The notes beneath the pieces are model-generated. The model did no database searches, was not told the DNA's origin, and saw only the letters and a program-made list of their open reading frames with translations. This document shows, piece by piece, positions 32,873 through 41,154 of a stretch of 51,215 bases of DNA; the stretch's first letter is position 1, and each line of letters begins with the position of its first letter. Position numbers and translations under genes: made by a program. Origin of the DNA: an uncultured Verrucomicrobiota bacterium (lineage in GTDB: Bacteria; Verrucomicrobiota; Verrucomicrobiia; Opitutales; Intestinicryptomonadaceae); the NCBI GenBank assembly GCA_949298545.1, contig CASFWX010000044.1, forward strand, positions 1-51,215. The letters are read 5' to 3'.

Positions 32873-34357
32873 ATGGATATTTTTTCCCAGATAGCTTTAA
32901 ATTTTTTAGAACCTGCATACTGGATAGCGATATGCGCTGGCGCTTTTATTGGACTCATACTTGGCGCCATACCCGGGGTTTCCGCTACAATGGCAGTTGC
33001 GCTGATTCTTCCGTTTACTTTCGGAATGCCGATAATATTTGCTCTTGCGCTCATGCTCGGCATTTACTCCGGATCCGTGTACGGTGGAAGCATTCCCGCC
33101 ATACTCTTTAAGACGCCAGGCACACCCGCCTCCGCCGCCGTTATATTCGACGGATACGCGATGACTCGGAACGGGGAGGCTGGAACGGCTTTAAAAGTTG
33201 CCGCATTCTCCATGTTGGGAGGAGGGCTGATAGGAGCTTTTATACTTCTTTTACTCGCGCCCCAGATTGCGGTTTTAGCGGTTAAGTTTGGGCCGTCGGA
33301 ATTTTTTGCAATGGCGCTTTTCGGAATACTCGTGATAGTATCCGTATCGGAAGAGCCTTTCTTTAAGACGATGGTGGCGACTCTCGCAGGGCTTATGCTT
33401 TCATGCGTTGGCATGGATCCCCTATCGGGGTGCGCGCGCTTTACGTTCGGTTGTGCCAGCCTTATGGAGGGCTTGCCATTTGTTCCGGTTTTAATCGGTC
33501 TTTTCGCGGTTGCCGGAGTCTTTGGAAGTTCCTCTGACGAGCTTATGGCGCATGGGGAAAGGCTGAAAAGTGCGGGAGGCGCTTTGATCCCCGCGCTCGG
33601 CCGCGTTTGGAGAACCGTGGCAAAATCCAGCCTTATAGGAACTTTCATCGGTTCGACTCCCGGCGCGGGATGCGATATAGCCGCTTTTGTTTCCTACGGG
33701 ATTGCGCGCAATTCGGCGGGAGACAAAGATAAGTTCGGCGCGGGTGAGCCAAAGGGAGTTGCCGCTGTCGAATCGTCGAAAGCCGCCTGTACTTCTGGAG
33801 CGCTTATACCCCTTTTATCATTGGGAATACCCGGCGATTCTGTCACGGCCATTTTAATAGGCGCTTTTATGGTCCACGGTATTGCCCCCGGGCCTTTGCT
33901 CATCGAAAATTCGGCTCCGCTGGCGTATTCAATATTTACGACTGTCGTGTTTGTTCAGATAGCCGTTTTTATTGTGGCATTTCTTTCAATCAAGTGGAGC
34001 GCGTTGGTCCTAAAGTGCGATCCGCGCTTTGTTAAGGTTTCGATACTTGCGCTTTCTATGGTCGGATCCTACGCAATGCGCAACAATATGTTTGACGTCT
34101 GGATAGCGATTATTTTTGGAATTGTGGGCGTTATAATGAGCCGCGGAAGATATCCTGTGGCTCCCTTTCTCTTGGCATTGATTCTTGGGCAAATGGCGGA
34201 AGTGAATTTTAGGCGGGCATTTTTAATAGGGGGGGATTCAGCAGCATTTATTTTTGAGCGCCCGGCGACTCTTTTCATACTTGCGCTTGCGGCGCTTTTT
34301 ATAATTTTTTCCATCGCGCGCAGGATAAAATTCCATTTTGGAAGAATAAAACAATAA
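32873..34357 (+). CDS. tctA: TctA large membrane subunit of tripartite tricarboxylate-type transporter
   Basis: From ATG 32873 the product has 494 residues, the usual TctA length, and about ten to twelve membrane helices. The family signature is GLILGAIPGVSATMAVALIL and GSVYGGSIPAILFKTPGTPA with DGYAMTRNGEAGTAL; the second copy reads IGTFIGSTPGAGCDIAAFVS and later LIPLLSLGIPGDSVTAIL. These internal repeats form the translocation path. An in-frame extension to 32558 would overlap all of tctB and is rejected. Together with TctC and TctB it probably imports a sugar acid for KdgK and Eda. Confidence 0.93.
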   Translation: MDIFSQIALNFLEPAYWIAICAGAFIGLILGAIPGVSATMAVALILPFTFGMPIIFALALMLGIYSGSVYGGSIPAILFKTPGTPASAAVIFDGYAMTRNGEAGTALKVAAFSMLGGGLIGAFILLLLAPQIAVLAVKFGPSEFFAMALFGILVIVSVSEEPFFKTMVATLAGLMLSCVGMDPLSGCARFTFGCASLMEGLPFVPVLIGLFAVAGVFGSSSDELMAHGERLKSAGGALIPALGRVWRTVAKSSLIGTFIGSTPGAGCDIAAFVSYGIARNSAGDKDKFGAGEPKGVAAVESSKAACTSGALIPLLSLGIPGDSVTAILIGAFMVHGIAPGPLLIENSAPLAYSIFTTVVFVQIAVFIVAFLSIKWSALVLKCDPRFVKVSILALSMVGSYAMRNNMFDVWIAIIFGIVGVIMSRGRYPVAPFLLALILGQMAEVNFRRAFLIGGDSAAFIFERPATLFILALAALFIIFSIARRIKFHFGRIKQ

Positions 34358-34374
34358 AACAAAAGGTTCGGGAA

Positions 34375-35007
34375 ATGCCGTCATTAAAAGAAAAACTCGA
34401 AAAATTGCGAATAGTAGCAGTTGTAAGCGTCGACAACCCTTCGGACGCCGTTGATTTGGCGGAAACCCTTTGCGAAGGCGGAATCAATGCGGTGGAAATG
34501 ACTTTGAGGTCTCCGAACGCCCTAAGGTGCATAGAGGCGGTAGTTTCCAAGGTCTCAGCAATGTGCGTAGGGGCGGGGACTGTCTTGACTCAAAATCAGG
34601 CGGAGGCCGTATCCGAAGCGGGAGCGGCATTTGCTGTGGCTCCCGGCTGCAATGCGCGCGTGCTCGAAAAGGCGCGAGAGTTGGATTTGCCTTTCGCTCC
34701 TGGCATCATGACCCCGAGCGATATTGAAAAATCTCTTGAATTCGGACTCGCCACGATGAAGTTTTTCCCCGCCGAATCAAGCGGCGGAATAAAACATTTG
34801 GAGAGCATGGCGGCCCCATACAAGCATCTCGGCGTTTCCTTCCTCCCATTGGGGGGGCTCAATGCGGAAAACATGAAAACATATTTATCTTCTCCTTTGG
34901 TTTGCGCTATAGGGGGGTCTTGGATAGCGCCGGCACCTCTGATAAAGGATAGAGATTGGAAACATATTTTACAAAACGCGAGATCCGCGGTAGCGAACCT
35001 TTCTTAA
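34375..35007 (+). CDS. eda: KDPG aldolase (2-dehydro-3-deoxyphosphogluconate aldolase)
   Basis: Eda splits KDPG into pyruvate and glyceraldehyde 3-phosphate through a Schiff-base lysine. The 210-residue TIM-barrel protein has the catalytic glutamate in AVEMTLRS (Glu41), GAGTVLT, FAVAPGCN, PFAPGIMTPSD and the Schiff-base lysine in MKFFPAES (Lys129). It closes the kdgK-tctCBA-eda operon and supplies the second step of the pathway, from KDG to central metabolism. It is cytosolic and 17 nt after tctA. Confidence 0.95.
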   Translation: MPSLKEKLEKLRIVAVVSVDNPSDAVDLAETLCEGGINAVEMTLRSPNALRCIEAVVSKVSAMCVGAGTVLTQNQAEAVSEAGAAFAVAPGCNARVLEKARELDLPFAPGIMTPSDIEKSLEFGLATMKFFPAESSGGIKHLESMAAPYKHLGVSFLPLGGLNAENMKTYLSSPLVCAIGGSWIAPAPLIKDRDWKHILQNARSAVANLS

Positions 35008-35015
35008 AGAGCTTC

Positions 35016-35058
35016 ATTTGGTCAGCTATCAATCTATTGTTTTGATAGGTCTCCAAAT
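35016..35058. repeat. two-step inverted repeat between eda and ribE
   Basis: ATTTGG and CCAAAT form the outer arms, CTATCAA and TTGATAG the inner ones, with 4-nt mismatched sides and a 9-nt loop. It lacks a following T-run, so it is not a typical terminator. It could be an operator, an attenuator-type leader hairpin of ribE, or a 3' stabilising structure for the sugar-acid operon. It does not resemble an FMN riboswitch. Confidence 0.5.
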
Positions 35059-35137
35059 AACCTGTTAAAAGCGCATCGCGGGATTCAAAGAGCTTGACTG
35101 GACTTTTTACACAATTAGCCTGTTTTTACTTTTTTAT

Positions 35138-35145
35138 GAGGAGGT
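35138..35145 (+). promoter_or_regulatory. strong Shine-Dalgarno sequence of ribE
   Basis: GAGGAGGT lies 4 nt before the ribE ATG and is the best anti-16S complement in the window, where many genes have weak sites. Confidence 0.75.
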
Positions 35146-35149
35146 CCTT

Positions 35150-35767
35150 ATGTTTACAGGCATTGTTGAAGCCACAGGCAAAGTCGTGTCATTAACCGAA
35201 GGGAAGGCGGCTTGGACGCTCAAGCTAGAGCTTCCGCAATTTATTGCGGAAACTTTGTCGCTTGGAGATTCGCTCGCGTGCAACGGTTGCTGCTTGACCG
35301 TCGTGTCCATAGAGTCAAACGCGGCTTCTTTCGAGCTCCTCGAGGAGACATTGCGCCTCACTTCCTTTGAAGGGATAAAGCCAGGCACTCCCGTAAATCT
35401 CGAGCGCCCGCTTTCAGCCGGGGCGAGGCTCGGAGGGCACTTCGTTTCGGGGCATGTGGACGCGCGCGCTGAGATTTTGGATTTTGAACAAAGGGGCAAA
35501 AATTTCTTTTTGAAAGTCCGCGTTCCAGGGGAATTTTCAAAGTATGTAGTTTATAAAGGAAGCATAGCTATAGATGGAATATCTCTAACTATAGCCGAAG
35601 ACGGATCGGATTCTTTGGCGGTTTGGCTCATTCCCCACACGTTGGCCGTCACAAACCTCGGAGCATGTAAAAAAGGAGGACTCGTAAATCTCGAGTTCGA
35701 TTTGCTCGCAAAATATGCCGAAAAAATAATCGCGGGGAATCGTGAAAAATCGCCGTATCAGCCGTAG
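35150..35767 (+). CDS. ribE: riboflavin synthase (alpha subunit)
   Basis: The enzyme joins two lumazine molecules into riboflavin. The 205 residues are two similar lumazine-binding barrels: MFTGIVEATGKV with CNGCCLTVVS in the first, and GGHFVSGHVDARAEI with IAIDGISLTIAED in the second. Length is standard. No other rib gene is in the window. It starts after a strong ribosome site and overlaps the next gene by 26 nt. A possible -35 (TTGACT, 35094-35099) lies upstream but no good -10 is paired with it, and no FMN riboswitch is seen. Confidence 0.95.
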   Translation: MFTGIVEATGKVVSLTEGKAAWTLKLELPQFIAETLSLGDSLACNGCCLTVVSIESNAASFELLEETLRLTSFEGIKPGTPVNLERPLSAGARLGGHFVSGHVDARAEILDFEQRGKNFFLKVRVPGEFSKYVVYKGSIAIDGISLTIAEDGSDSLAVWLIPHTLAVTNLGACKKGGLVNLEFDLLAKYAEKIIAGNREKSPYQP

Positions 35768-36776
35768 CGACATGCGCCTTTTGAAGGCGCTTTTAAAAAG
35801 GATTCCCAAGGGAGAACGCGCATTTTTTCTTGCGATTCTCGCATTCCTTTGGGGATTGTGGGCTATCGGGGGATTCTTTTTTGGAAAAAATTCTTCAGAG
35901 CTGGAGAGTCACGATTCCTTCTCTCAAAATCAGCCTTCGGAACGCGGATCGGGTTTTGCTAATCCGGACTGCGTGCGGGTGTGTTCATGGAATGTTCGCA
36001 ACTATTCGGTCGCGAATAGGAGGGTTGGGGAGGAATGGAGAGAGTTTCCAAAACCTGAGAGCGAAAAGTTCCAGCTGAGAAAGTCTCTTAGAACCATAAA
36101 CGCAGATATTGTCTTGCTTCAAGAAATGGGCGATCCAGCATTTCTCGATGAATTGCGCTCGGATTTGCGCTCGGAAGGGATTGATTATCCATTCGCAGCA
36201 ATCACATCTCGCGATTCGTCCATGCGCTTGGCGATGCTTTCGCGTTTGCGGCCGGAAAAAATTCTCGATGCGCATTCGATTTCTTTTAATTTCAAAGGCG
36301 ATCGCCGATTTTCTCCGCGGGGAACTCTCGGAGCGCAATTTAGAACAAACGGCGTCAAGTGGTGCGTCTTTACCGTACACTTAAAAAGCAAGCAGGGAGG
36401 GCGGAAATCAGATAAAAATTTTTTTCCGTTTAGATGTTCCGAGGCCTCGGCTATAAGCTCAAAAATCGTGGATTTTGCGGGAAACTCCAATATGATCATG
36501 CTGTGCGGTGATTTTAACGACGAGCCGTCGACCGGGTTATATTTGAGATTTTCAAACAGAATTCTGACTTTCGCGCTCCTGCCTTTTGTCGATGGTGATA
36601 AGGCTTGGACGTATTATTGGGCAAAGAAAGATGCGCATTATGTTTACGACTATTTTCTCTTGTCTAATTCTCTTATGAAAATAGCCAGCCCTGCAATGCT
36701 TGCTCCGTTTTCTGTGGCTAGCGACCACCGTCCGATCTATACAGATTTGGACTTTTCCAAAATTAAAGAAAATTAA
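35742..36776 (+). CDS. membrane-anchored endonuclease/exonuclease/phosphatase family protein
   Basis: After a basic start and one membrane segment (about 29-48) the protein (344 residues, GTG start) has the EEP catalytic fold: CSWNVRN, the metal ligand in VLLQEMGDP, TVHLKSKQGG, CGDFNDEPS and the final SDHRPIY. All main active-site residues are present. Members cut phosphodiesters in nucleic acids, phosphoinositides or sphingolipids; the anchor suggests it works outside the inner membrane. The start overlaps ribE by 26 nt, with GGGG upstream; an ATG at 35772 is the alternative. Confidence 0.88.
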   Translation: MKNRRISRSDMRLLKALLKRIPKGERAFFLAILAFLWGLWAIGGFFFGKNSSELESHDSFSQNQPSERGSGFANPDCVRVCSWNVRNYSVANRRVGEEWREFPKPESEKFQLRKSLRTINADIVLLQEMGDPAFLDELRSDLRSEGIDYPFAAITSRDSSMRLAMLSRLRPEKILDAHSISFNFKGDRRFSPRGTLGAQFRTNGVKWCVFTVHLKSKQGGRKSDKNFFPFRCSEASAISSKIVDFAGNSNMIMLCGDFNDEPSTGLYLRFSNRILTFALLPFVDGDKAWTYYWAKKDAHYVYDYFLLSNSLMKIASPAMLAPFSVASDHRPIYTDLDFSKIKEN

Positions 36777-36780
36777 ATTA

Positions 36781-37653
36781 TCAGGGCCGAGATTTCGACT
36801 TTTGAGCACGCACATTGAAAGCGCTTGAGGAAAAAATTTTTTTCTGCATGCGCTCGACAGTGCTCACTATTGCAATAAATAGCATAGCTGTTGCTATTAA
36901 CATGGCGTCCGTATAAATTGAAAAACAAAAAACAGCTTCGATTTTATCGATAGTTAGGACTGAATTTGAACCAAGCCGGACTATATATAGGGAAATGGTA
37001 AGAACCCATATAAACCACCATGTTGAGGTTAGAATAATATCGCTTATATTATCCCCCTCCCTTAAAGCGCGTCTTGACGCCTTAAAAATATTTTGAATTA
37101 CTTTTACAGGAAAAATAAAATTTATAAATGGCAGGAAATACGAGATAGCTGACGCAAAAGGAGAATATGGAAAAATTTTACTGGCTGATTTCGCATTTTC
37201 AGCTGCGCAATAAGTCCATTTATATGCCGCATACATAGTCGCCAGCAGCATTGTGTTCAACATCATATTTAGAAGATAGTTTATGAGCTTGTTTTCCTTT
37301 ACTGTGAGAAAGTATTCAACTGCGGACATTCCGAGATCATCTTTTACATAGCCAGAATAGATTTCTATATTCCCTAAAGTGAAATATATTTTAGCCATGC
37401 AGAATATGCAAAAGGAAATTAAGACAGCCCTGAAAACGGAGGAAAAGAAGCTGATGTTTTTTAGCATCTCCTCGCTTGAGGAATTATAGCGTATATTTTT
37501 GATTAGGTCCGAATCTGATAAAGGCTTCCAGGCTTTTTGGAGAGGAGACCACACGAGTGTGGCATCGCTGATTTTTCCGTCGGAATATAGTTTCAAAATG
37601 GCTGCGTCGGCCAAAGGTCCGATTTTTTTTCTGTTGTCAACGTAATACCACAT
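36781..37653 (-). CDS. GYF_2 domain - DUF4328 membrane protein
   Basis: The 290-residue protein starts with a GYF_2 domain (1-50: MWYYVDNRKKIGPLADAAIL, then LVWSPLQKAWKPLSD). Membrane helices follow in a DUF4328-like layout, including YAAYKWTYCAAENAKS and the conserved PYSPFASAISYFLPFINFIF segment, and a short basic tail. Five or six helices are visible. Function is unknown; GYF_2 domains recruit peptide partners. It converges on the EEP gene with 4 nt between the stops and has no partner genes. Confidence 0.8.
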   Translation of the reverse strand: MWYYVDNRKKIGPLADAAILKLYSDGKISDATLVWSPLQKAWKPLSDSDLIKNIRYNSSSEEMLKNISFFSSVFRAVLISFCIFCMAKIYFTLGNIEIYSGYVKDDLGMSAVEYFLTVKENKLINYLLNMMLNTMLLATMYAAYKWTYCAAENAKSASKIFPYSPFASAISYFLPFINFIFPVKVIQNIFKASRRALREGDNISDIILTSTWWFIWVLTISLYIVRLGSNSVLTIDKIEAVFCFSIYTDAMLIATAMLFIAIVSTVERMQKKIFSSSAFNVRAQKSKSRP

Positions 37654-37725
37654 CGGGCGATAAATTTTTTAGTCGGTATTGCTTACACGCGCCTTGTTGT
37701 CAAACGATTTTAAAATAAAATACTT

Positions 37726-39081
37726 TCATTTTCCGATGCAGAACGAGGAGAATATCCTGTCGAGAATCTCGTCATTTTCGGTTTTCCCAACGATTTCTCC
37801 GAGGCTATCAAGGGCTTCCCGCAAATCTGACGCTGCCAGTTCGCGCAGGCCGTCGTTCGATATCTTTTCCGAGGCGGCGAGCAATGCGTCTTTAGCCCGT
37901 GCAAGGGCATCTGCATGGCGCGCGCTCACAAGTATGTCGTCGGCGGAAGCGGCAATTTTATTCTTTTCGGCGAATCTTAAAATGGAAGTTTTGAGTTCGG
38001 AGATGCCCTCGCCGGTTTTACAGGATACTTTTACAGCTTCATAGCCGGGGAAAGCTTGTTCTAAAACAATGCTTGGAGACGCGCTAATATCGGTTTTATT
38101 AAGCACTATGATAGTGTCTCCTTTGGATATCAGCTTGTAAAACTTTTTGGGGAAATCCGGCATCGGCGCGGAGGAATCCAATATGAGAAGCTTCATGTCG
38201 GCATGCGAAATTTTTTCCATTGCGAGGGCTATCCCTTCTGCTTCTATTGCATCTTCTGCATCGCGCAGCCCCGCAGTATCGAGAAGATTTGCGAAATGGT
38301 CTCCGACGGGCATTCGCTCTCCTATTACATCGCGCGTAGTTCCCGCTACCGGGCTGACTATAGCGCGCTTTTCTCCGAGCAGAGCGTTCATTATTGAGGA
38401 TTTTCCCGCATTTGGAGCGCCCGCTATTGAAATGTTAATTCCGCCGCGCAGAATCGGGGCATATCGGGCGGTATCAATGAGCTTTTGCATATTCCCGGAT
38501 ATTTCGGCGGCAGATTTTGCAATGGCGTCCTTGTTTTCATCGGGCAAATCCTCGTCTGGGAAGTCTATGTAGGCTTCGATAATGGCGCTAATATCGGCTA
38601 TTGCGCCGCTAAATCCACGGATTTTTTCTCCCAATTCACCCGACATTTGCCTTCGCGCCGCTTCAAGGGATCGCAGGCTTTTTGCTTCAATTGTCAAAGC
38701 TACCGCTTCTGCCTGAGAGAGATCCATTTTGTCGTTTAGGAAGGCGCGCCTTGTAAATTCTCCAGGCTGTGCGGGCGAGCATCCGCGCTCGAACAGATCC
38801 CGCAGGATTTCCGAACATATGAGAGGATTTCCGTGGCAGGATATTTCGAGCATATCTTCTCCCGTATACGAAGCGGGGGATTTGAAATATGTAAAGAGCA
38901 CATCGTCAAGGATTCGTCCGGACATGTTTTTATATTGAGCCAGGCGGGTTCGGCGCGCTTCTGGTTCCTTCGTAGAAAAGATTTCCATTGCAAGCTTTGC
39001 GCAATCCGGACCGCTAAGCCTTATAACGGCTATTGCGGAAGGGCTGTTTGGAGTTGAGAGTGCGGCTATTGTTCCGTTCAT
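37726..39081 (-). CDS. mnmE: tRNA modification GTPase MnmE
   Basis: MnmE, with MnmG, modifies U34 of certain tRNAs (cmnm5U and related). From ATG 39081 the protein has 451 residues: an N-terminal tetrahydrofolate-binding domain (TIAALSTPNSPSAIAVIRLS, then GDMLEISCHGN-like TGEDMLEISCHGN), a helical domain, and an inserted G domain with GAPNAGKSS, GTTRDVI, DTAGLRD and NKTD. The C-terminal CIGK tetrapeptide, needed for catalysis, is intact. The start overlaps the previous gene's stop by 4 nt (ATGA). Upstream in-frame codons to 39132 are not needed. mnmG is not in the window. Confidence 0.96.
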   Translation of the reverse strand: MNGTIAALSTPNSPSAIAVIRLSGPDCAKLAMEIFSTKEPEARRTRLAQYKNMSGRILDDVLFTYFKSPASYTGEDMLEISCHGNPLICSEILRDLFERGCSPAQPGEFTRRAFLNDKMDLSQAEAVALTIEAKSLRSLEAARRQMSGELGEKIRGFSGAIADISAIIEAYIDFPDEDLPDENKDAIAKSAAEISGNMQKLIDTARYAPILRGGINISIAGAPNAGKSSIMNALLGEKRAIVSPVAGTTRDVIGERMPVGDHFANLLDTAGLRDAEDAIEAEGIALAMEKISHADMKLLILDSSAPMPDFPKKFYKLISKGDTIIVLNKTDISASPSIVLEQAFPGYEAVKVSCKTGEGISELKTSILRFAEKNKIAASADDILVSARHADALARAKDALLAASEKISNDGLRELAASDLREALDSLGEIVGKTENDEILDRIFSSFCIGK

Positions 39082-39338
39082 TTTCCGCCTTTTATTCGCG
39101 CGTATGCCGATATGAAAATCGCAGATATGCAAAACGCTATTCCGCCTGCCGTGGCGGCTTTTAGATGCGCTTCAAATTTAGAGGCGCCCGTATTATTTTC
39201 AAAGCTTATGGCCTGTCTTTTTTGCCATGGCGAAAGTCTGCTTTCGTAAATTGAATAGCTGCCGAAATAGCCAGAAATGCCCACTAGCAGTGATGCGACC
39301 AATATTAGAAATTTTTGCTTGTTTGAGCGCGCTCTCAT
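39078..39338 (-). CDS. small two-helix membrane protein between DUF192 gene and mnmE
   Basis: From ATG 39338 the product has 86 residues with two membrane segments (about 11-28 and 63-81) and a polar middle. I know no family. Both ends overlap neighbouring genes by exactly 4 nt (ATGA with the DUF192 gene stop, and with the mnmE start), which argues that this start is used and that all three genes are translated as a coupled unit. The longer in-frame start at 39362 is less likely for that reason. Confidence 0.68.
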   Translation of the reverse strand: MRARSNKQKFLILVASLLVGISGYFGSYSIYESRLSPWQKRQAISFENNTGASKFEAHLKAATAGGIAFCISAIFISAYARIKGGK

Positions 39339-39877
39339 TTCGATTTTCTCGCAGAAAGGCATTGCGAGAGTTTTTTCATGTTAAATTTTGCACCTGGAAG
39401 TATGCGGTTCTTTTCAAACCAGCCGCGGTTTACCTCGAGGCAATATGATATGTCGCTGCGCGAAGATGTCACTGAATCGAGATTAAAAGGATGAAGTGGG
39501 CGCGTCTCGGTAAGGACGCCGTCCTTGTCGAAGAAGCCAATGTCAAGGGGAATAGATGTGTTTTTCATCCAGAACGACGCGCGAGCGGGAGCGTCGTAAA
39601 CGAAAAGCATGCCGGAATTTTCCGGCAGGCTTTCGCGCCCCATCAATCCGCGCGCCTTTTCAAAGTCGCTTACGGCTATTTGCGCACGTATCGGCTTCCC
39701 GCCTATCTCAAGATTAAACCATGTATCCGACGTCGCGCGCGGCATTTGCTCCGCATTGGGCGAACAAGCGCATGCAAACAATGCGATAGCGCCCATTAGT
39801 TTGGCGGGCAGTTTTTTTAATGTGCATTTTGCGGCACCGCGCAGATTTTGTGAGATGCTTCGCTTGTCCGGAGACAT
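39335..39877 (-). CDS. DUF192 family envelope protein
   Basis: The 180-residue product has an N-terminal hydrophobic signal ending ALFACACS, which looks like a lipoprotein site. The DUF192 domain follows: EIGGKPIRAQIAVSDFEKAR, GLMGRESLPENSGMLFVYD and FWMKNTSIPLDIGFFDKDG. The WMKNT motif and the GLM...L..GMLF pattern define the family, which is found in many bacteria and archaea and has no settled function. I choose ATG 39877 because AAAGGA lies 8 nt upstream. It heads the minus-strand operon with the two-helix protein and mnmE. Confidence 0.88.
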   Translation of the reverse strand: MSPDKRSISQNLRGAAKCTLKKLPAKLMGAIALFACACSPNAEQMPRATSDTWFNLEIGGKPIRAQIAVSDFEKARGLMGRESLPENSGMLFVYDAPARASFWMKNTSIPLDIGFFDKDGVLTETRPLHPFNLDSVTSSRSDISYCLEVNRGWFEKNRILPGAKFNMKKLSQCLSARKSK

Positions 39878-39969
39878 TTCAGCATTCCTTTGAAATTCTA
39901 AAATCATTTGCTTTTTAGTCTGTACATAGAGAAGTGTTCGGCAATAATAAATTTCGAATCTCTATAATT

Positions 39970-41094
39970 ATGAAAACTGCAAAAGTCCTCTACGGCGGCA
40001 GCGGGGATTCCGCCGATATCCTTTGGCTTACGGGTATTAAGATTCACGATCCCTTTTACTCTTTCATCGTTGACGGAAAGGTATGCGCCCTGCTAAATGC
40101 CTTGGAAATAGGAAGGGCGCGTAAAAATTCAAAAATAGAGGTTTTTTATGATTTGAACTCGATTTCCGGTTCTGCAGGAGTGAAAAAGAATCAATGCGCC
40201 TCTGAAATTCTTGCCGGCATACTCAAGAAAGCGCGCGTAAAGCTCTTGGAAGTCCCGTCGGATTTCCCGGCTCTTGAATTTTTGCGGCTGAAAAATCTCG
40301 GCTTTCAAGTCGAGGTTGTCGATGGGGAATTCTTTCCCGAACGCGCGGTAAAAAATCGCTGTGAAGTATCGGAAATAATAAAAGCCAACACTGTCGCCGC
40401 CGCCGGTTTTGCTCTCGTTCAGCAAATACTGGAATCTTCAAAGATTGAAAAGGGGATATTATTCTTTGAGGGGAAGCCCCTAACGAGCGAATTTTTGCGC
40501 TCCGAGATAGAGAAACTATCATCGGCGATGGGAGCTTGCGCGGAGAATACTATCGCCGCCGCCGGCGATTTGGCTTGCGATCCCCACGAAGTCGGCAGGG
40601 GAAAAATACGTGCCGATTCCTTAATTGTCGTTGACATTTTCCCCCGCCTCGTATCGTCCGGCTACTTCGGAGATATGACGCGAACATTTTTGAAGGGAAC
40701 TCCGTCAGAATCCCAGGTTTCACTTGTCGAAACAGTCATGCTCGCGCACGACGAAGCCATAAAAAAAGTGCGTTCCGGAATTACCGGTTCTGAAGTTCAT
40801 GCCGCAGTTGAGGAGATTTTTGAAGATAGCGGGTATCGCACATATTGCCGCAAGGGCGCATGGGAAGGCTTCATACATTCCACCGGGCATGGGCTCGGAT
40901 TGGACGTTCACGAATTTCCCTCGCTGTCGCCGAGATGCAATCGCAATTTGGAGGCGGGGAATGTCGTCACTATAGAACCCGGGCTCTATTATAGGGGCGT
41001 TGGAGCTTGCAGAATAGAAGACAATGTTCTCATACGGAAAAGTGGAGGAGCAAAAATACTATCGGAATATCATTATGAATGGGTTGTGGATTAG
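39970..41094 (+). CDS. M24-family metallopeptidase (Xaa-Pro aminopeptidase-like)
   Basis: From ATG 39970 the protein has 374 residues. The C-terminal pita-bread domain has the five metal ligands of the M24 family: Asp in IVVDIFPR, Asp in FGDMTRTF, His in STGHGLGLDVHE, Glu in TIEPGLYY and Glu in RIEDNVLI. The N-terminal creatinase-like domain (1-130) is shorter than in E. coli PepP. It probably trims Xaa-Pro N-termini in the cytosol. The in-frame GTG at 39934 is a weaker start. It diverges from the DUF192 operon with a 92-nt gap. Confidence 0.9.
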   Translation: MKTAKVLYGGSGDSADILWLTGIKIHDPFYSFIVDGKVCALLNALEIGRARKNSKIEVFYDLNSISGSAGVKKNQCASEILAGILKKARVKLLEVPSDFPALEFLRLKNLGFQVEVVDGEFFPERAVKNRCEVSEIIKANTVAAAGFALVQQILESSKIEKGILFFEGKPLTSEFLRSEIEKLSSAMGACAENTIAAAGDLACDPHEVGRGKIRADSLIVVDIFPRLVSSGYFGDMTRTFLKGTPSESQVSLVETVMLAHDEAIKKVRSGITGSEVHAAVEEIFEDSGYRTYCRKGAWEGFIHSTGHGLGLDVHEFPSLSPRCNRNLEAGNVVTIEPGLYYRGVGACRIEDNVLIRKSGGAKILSEYHYEWVVD

Positions 41095-41154
41095 CGGAGG
41101 GTTTTGCTTTAAAAATGGTTGCCAAGCTATGGCGTTATTATAAAACGTCCGTCT

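Noticed and set aside
32558-34357. Longer tctA frame starting inside tctB
   Set aside because: It would overlap most of tctB in another frame; ATG 32873 gives the normal family start and length.
35007-35150. FMN riboswitch upstream of ribE
   Set aside because: The 142-nt gap lacks the conserved RFN stems and sequence; only a simple nested hairpin is present.
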